From assembly GCF_001006285.1 (NCBI RefSeq), contig NZ_LBBT01000346.1:1-32943 (forward strand): a DNA stretch of 32,943 nucleotides, written 5' to 3'. Below the pieces are notes generated by a model. That model ran no database searches, was not told the origin of the DNA, and was given only the letters and a program-made list of their open reading frames with translations. A program made the position numbers and the translations under genes. Below are positions 32,240 through 32,943 of the stretch, in pieces. Source of the stretch: Paraclostridium benzoelyticum. GTDB lineage: Bacteria; Bacillota; Clostridia; Peptostreptococcales; Peptostreptococcaceae. Every line of letters begins with the position of its first letter. Within the stretch, counting starts at the first letter, position 1.

Positions 32240-32473
32240 TTATTTAATAAATTCTTTTATCTTTTTTTTAGCAACTTCTTTATCTGTATCAATATCCATA
32301 CCTAATTCATTTAAAAATTTACCTAACCATTCTTGTAAGCTCATATCGTATGAATCATCATTACATGCTTTTAGCACTTTAGATTTTTTTACAGCTTTTA
32401 TAGCTTCATCTAATTCTATATCAAACTTACGATTTAAATATATAACTATAGTTGGTAACACATCATTTACCAT
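32240..32473 (-). CDS. Small helical protein next to the DUF3990 remnant
   Basis: A 77-residue soluble protein, mostly helix by eye: LPTIVIYLNRKFDIELDEAIKAVKKSKVLKAC, then SYDMSLQEWLGKFLNELGMD. It overlaps the DUF3990 fragment by 11 bases, so it was its operon partner; DUF3990 genes commonly sit beside small helical proteins of this sort, possibly antitoxin-like. I use ATG 32473 since GGGAG lies 8 bases before it; the upstream ATG at 32488 overlaps that site. Intact and plausibly still expressed. Function unassigned. Confidence 0.65.
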   Translation of the reverse strand: MVNDVLPTIVIYLNRKFDIELDEAIKAVKKSKVLKACNDDSYDMSLQEWLGKFLNELGMDIDTDKEVAKKKIKEFIK

Positions 32474-32819
32474 AATTATCACTCCCATCTACATTATAGT
32501 GATCTTCCTCAAAAGTTAGTAGCTCTAATGATTTAGTTGTTTTAAAGGTATATTGATCAGTCTTATAATGAAACTGTAATTCTTCTAAAAGTTCTTCTTC
32601 CGTTATATAGTCACTTATATAATCTCTAATTAAATTTTTTACATGACCATCAGCCATAAGTCCTATAACTAAATCATAATTGTCCTCGATACCATTTATA
32701 CTATTTCTATTTTTAATAATATAGTCCAACCACTTAGTATTATATTCATCTAATATAAGTATATTTAATATTTCATTTGCTCTATGCTCATGATATTTAT
32801 ATAACTTTATTATATAGTT
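32463..32819 (-). pseudogene. DUF3990-like gene, N-terminal part missing
   Basis: The open frame encodes KLYKYHEHRANEILNIL, then LDEYNTKWLDYIIKNRN, NYDLVIGLMADGHVKNLI, then ITEEELLEELQFHYKTDQYTF. It matches by memory the C-terminal half of DUF3990 (WL-x-F-I-x-x-NR ... YD-I/L-VIG ... DQ-x-x-F-x-T), an ADP-ribosyltransferase-like toxin family of about 160 residues. The frame is closed by TAA just upstream of 32819, it has no ATG in frame, and a TTG at 32729 falls in the middle of a conserved motif. The N-terminal HGS and FY-x-T NAD-binding part is absent. So it is a remnant. Confidence 0.6.
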
Positions 32820-32916
32820 TTATCTGAACCATATTATGCCTTGGAAATCCACCTAAGCGTATTTTTTGTTTCCTATTTTTATTATCTTTATTTTTTTTAA
32901 ATAAATTATTTAACAT
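32797..32916 (-). pseudogene. 39-codon basic ORF leading into the DUF3990 frame
   Basis: Starts MLNNLFKKNKDNKNRK after AGAGAAGTGA and ends QIKLYNKVI then TAA. It overlaps the DUF3990 frame by 23 bases in another frame; a single frameshift near the AT-rich overlap would join the two. The first 39 residues do not look like a DUF3990 N-terminus, so fusion of unrelated debris is equally likely. Confidence 0.35.
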
Positions 32917-32943
32917 ATAATCACTTCTCTTTATAATAATTTT

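Overview
The window comes from a very AT-rich, low-GC Gram-positive bacterium. Strong AGGAGG-type ribosome binding sites, frequent GTG/TTG starts, A/T-biased codons, many U-tract terminators, PTS systems, PRD and RpiR regulators and a sigma-K-like promoter all suggest an anaerobic spore-forming member of the Clostridia, possibly Peptostreptococcaceae. That placement is inferred from gene style; there is no rRNA or marker gene here.

Region 1 (1-5050) is a fructose module on the minus strand: PRD-type regulator, 1-phosphofructokinase and EIIABC permease. A hairpin lies between the regulator and fruK, and a palindrome sits just before fruK. A 62-residue helical protein follows. Region 2 (5170-7345) holds an AI-2E-type permease converging with a secreted L,D-transpeptidase; one terminator palindrome contains both stop codons.

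Region 3 (7346-16583) is the most unusual part. It is a divergent nonulosonic-acid locus. The minus-strand arm carries PseB, PseC, an SpsF-type cytidylyltransferase, five tiny proteins (four with a carboxypeptidase-regulatory-like beta-sandwich signature) and a Maf/DUF115 glycosyltransferase. The plus-strand arm carries PseG, a formyltransferase where PseH would be expected, and PseI. No flagellin or motility gene is present. The minus-strand arm has a sequence matching the sigma-K consensus in front of pseB. My working hypothesis is that the cluster makes an N-formylated pseudaminic-acid-like sugar and that Maf places it on the small proteins, probably on the spore surface.

Region 4 (16600-24161) is housekeeping and stress material: ElaA-type acetyltransferase and MarR regulator with palindromic operators, CstA-family transporter, FUSC-family membrane protein, membrane-anchored beta-carbonic anhydrase, LURP-one-like protein, and a TauE/SafE exporter with a long leader containing an overlapping 23-codon upstream ORF.

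Region 5 (24162-30556) is a sugar operon: cellobiose/lactose-type EIIC, GH38 alpha-mannosidase, DUF4127 protein and RpiR regulator, without local EIIA or EIIB. Region 6 (30657-32943) is an accessory edge: a lipoprotein flanked by an imperfect direct repeat, a membrane-anchored unknown, a short protein and an N-terminally missing DUF3990-like toxin remnant. I saw no tRNA, rRNA, CRISPR array or intact insertion sequence.
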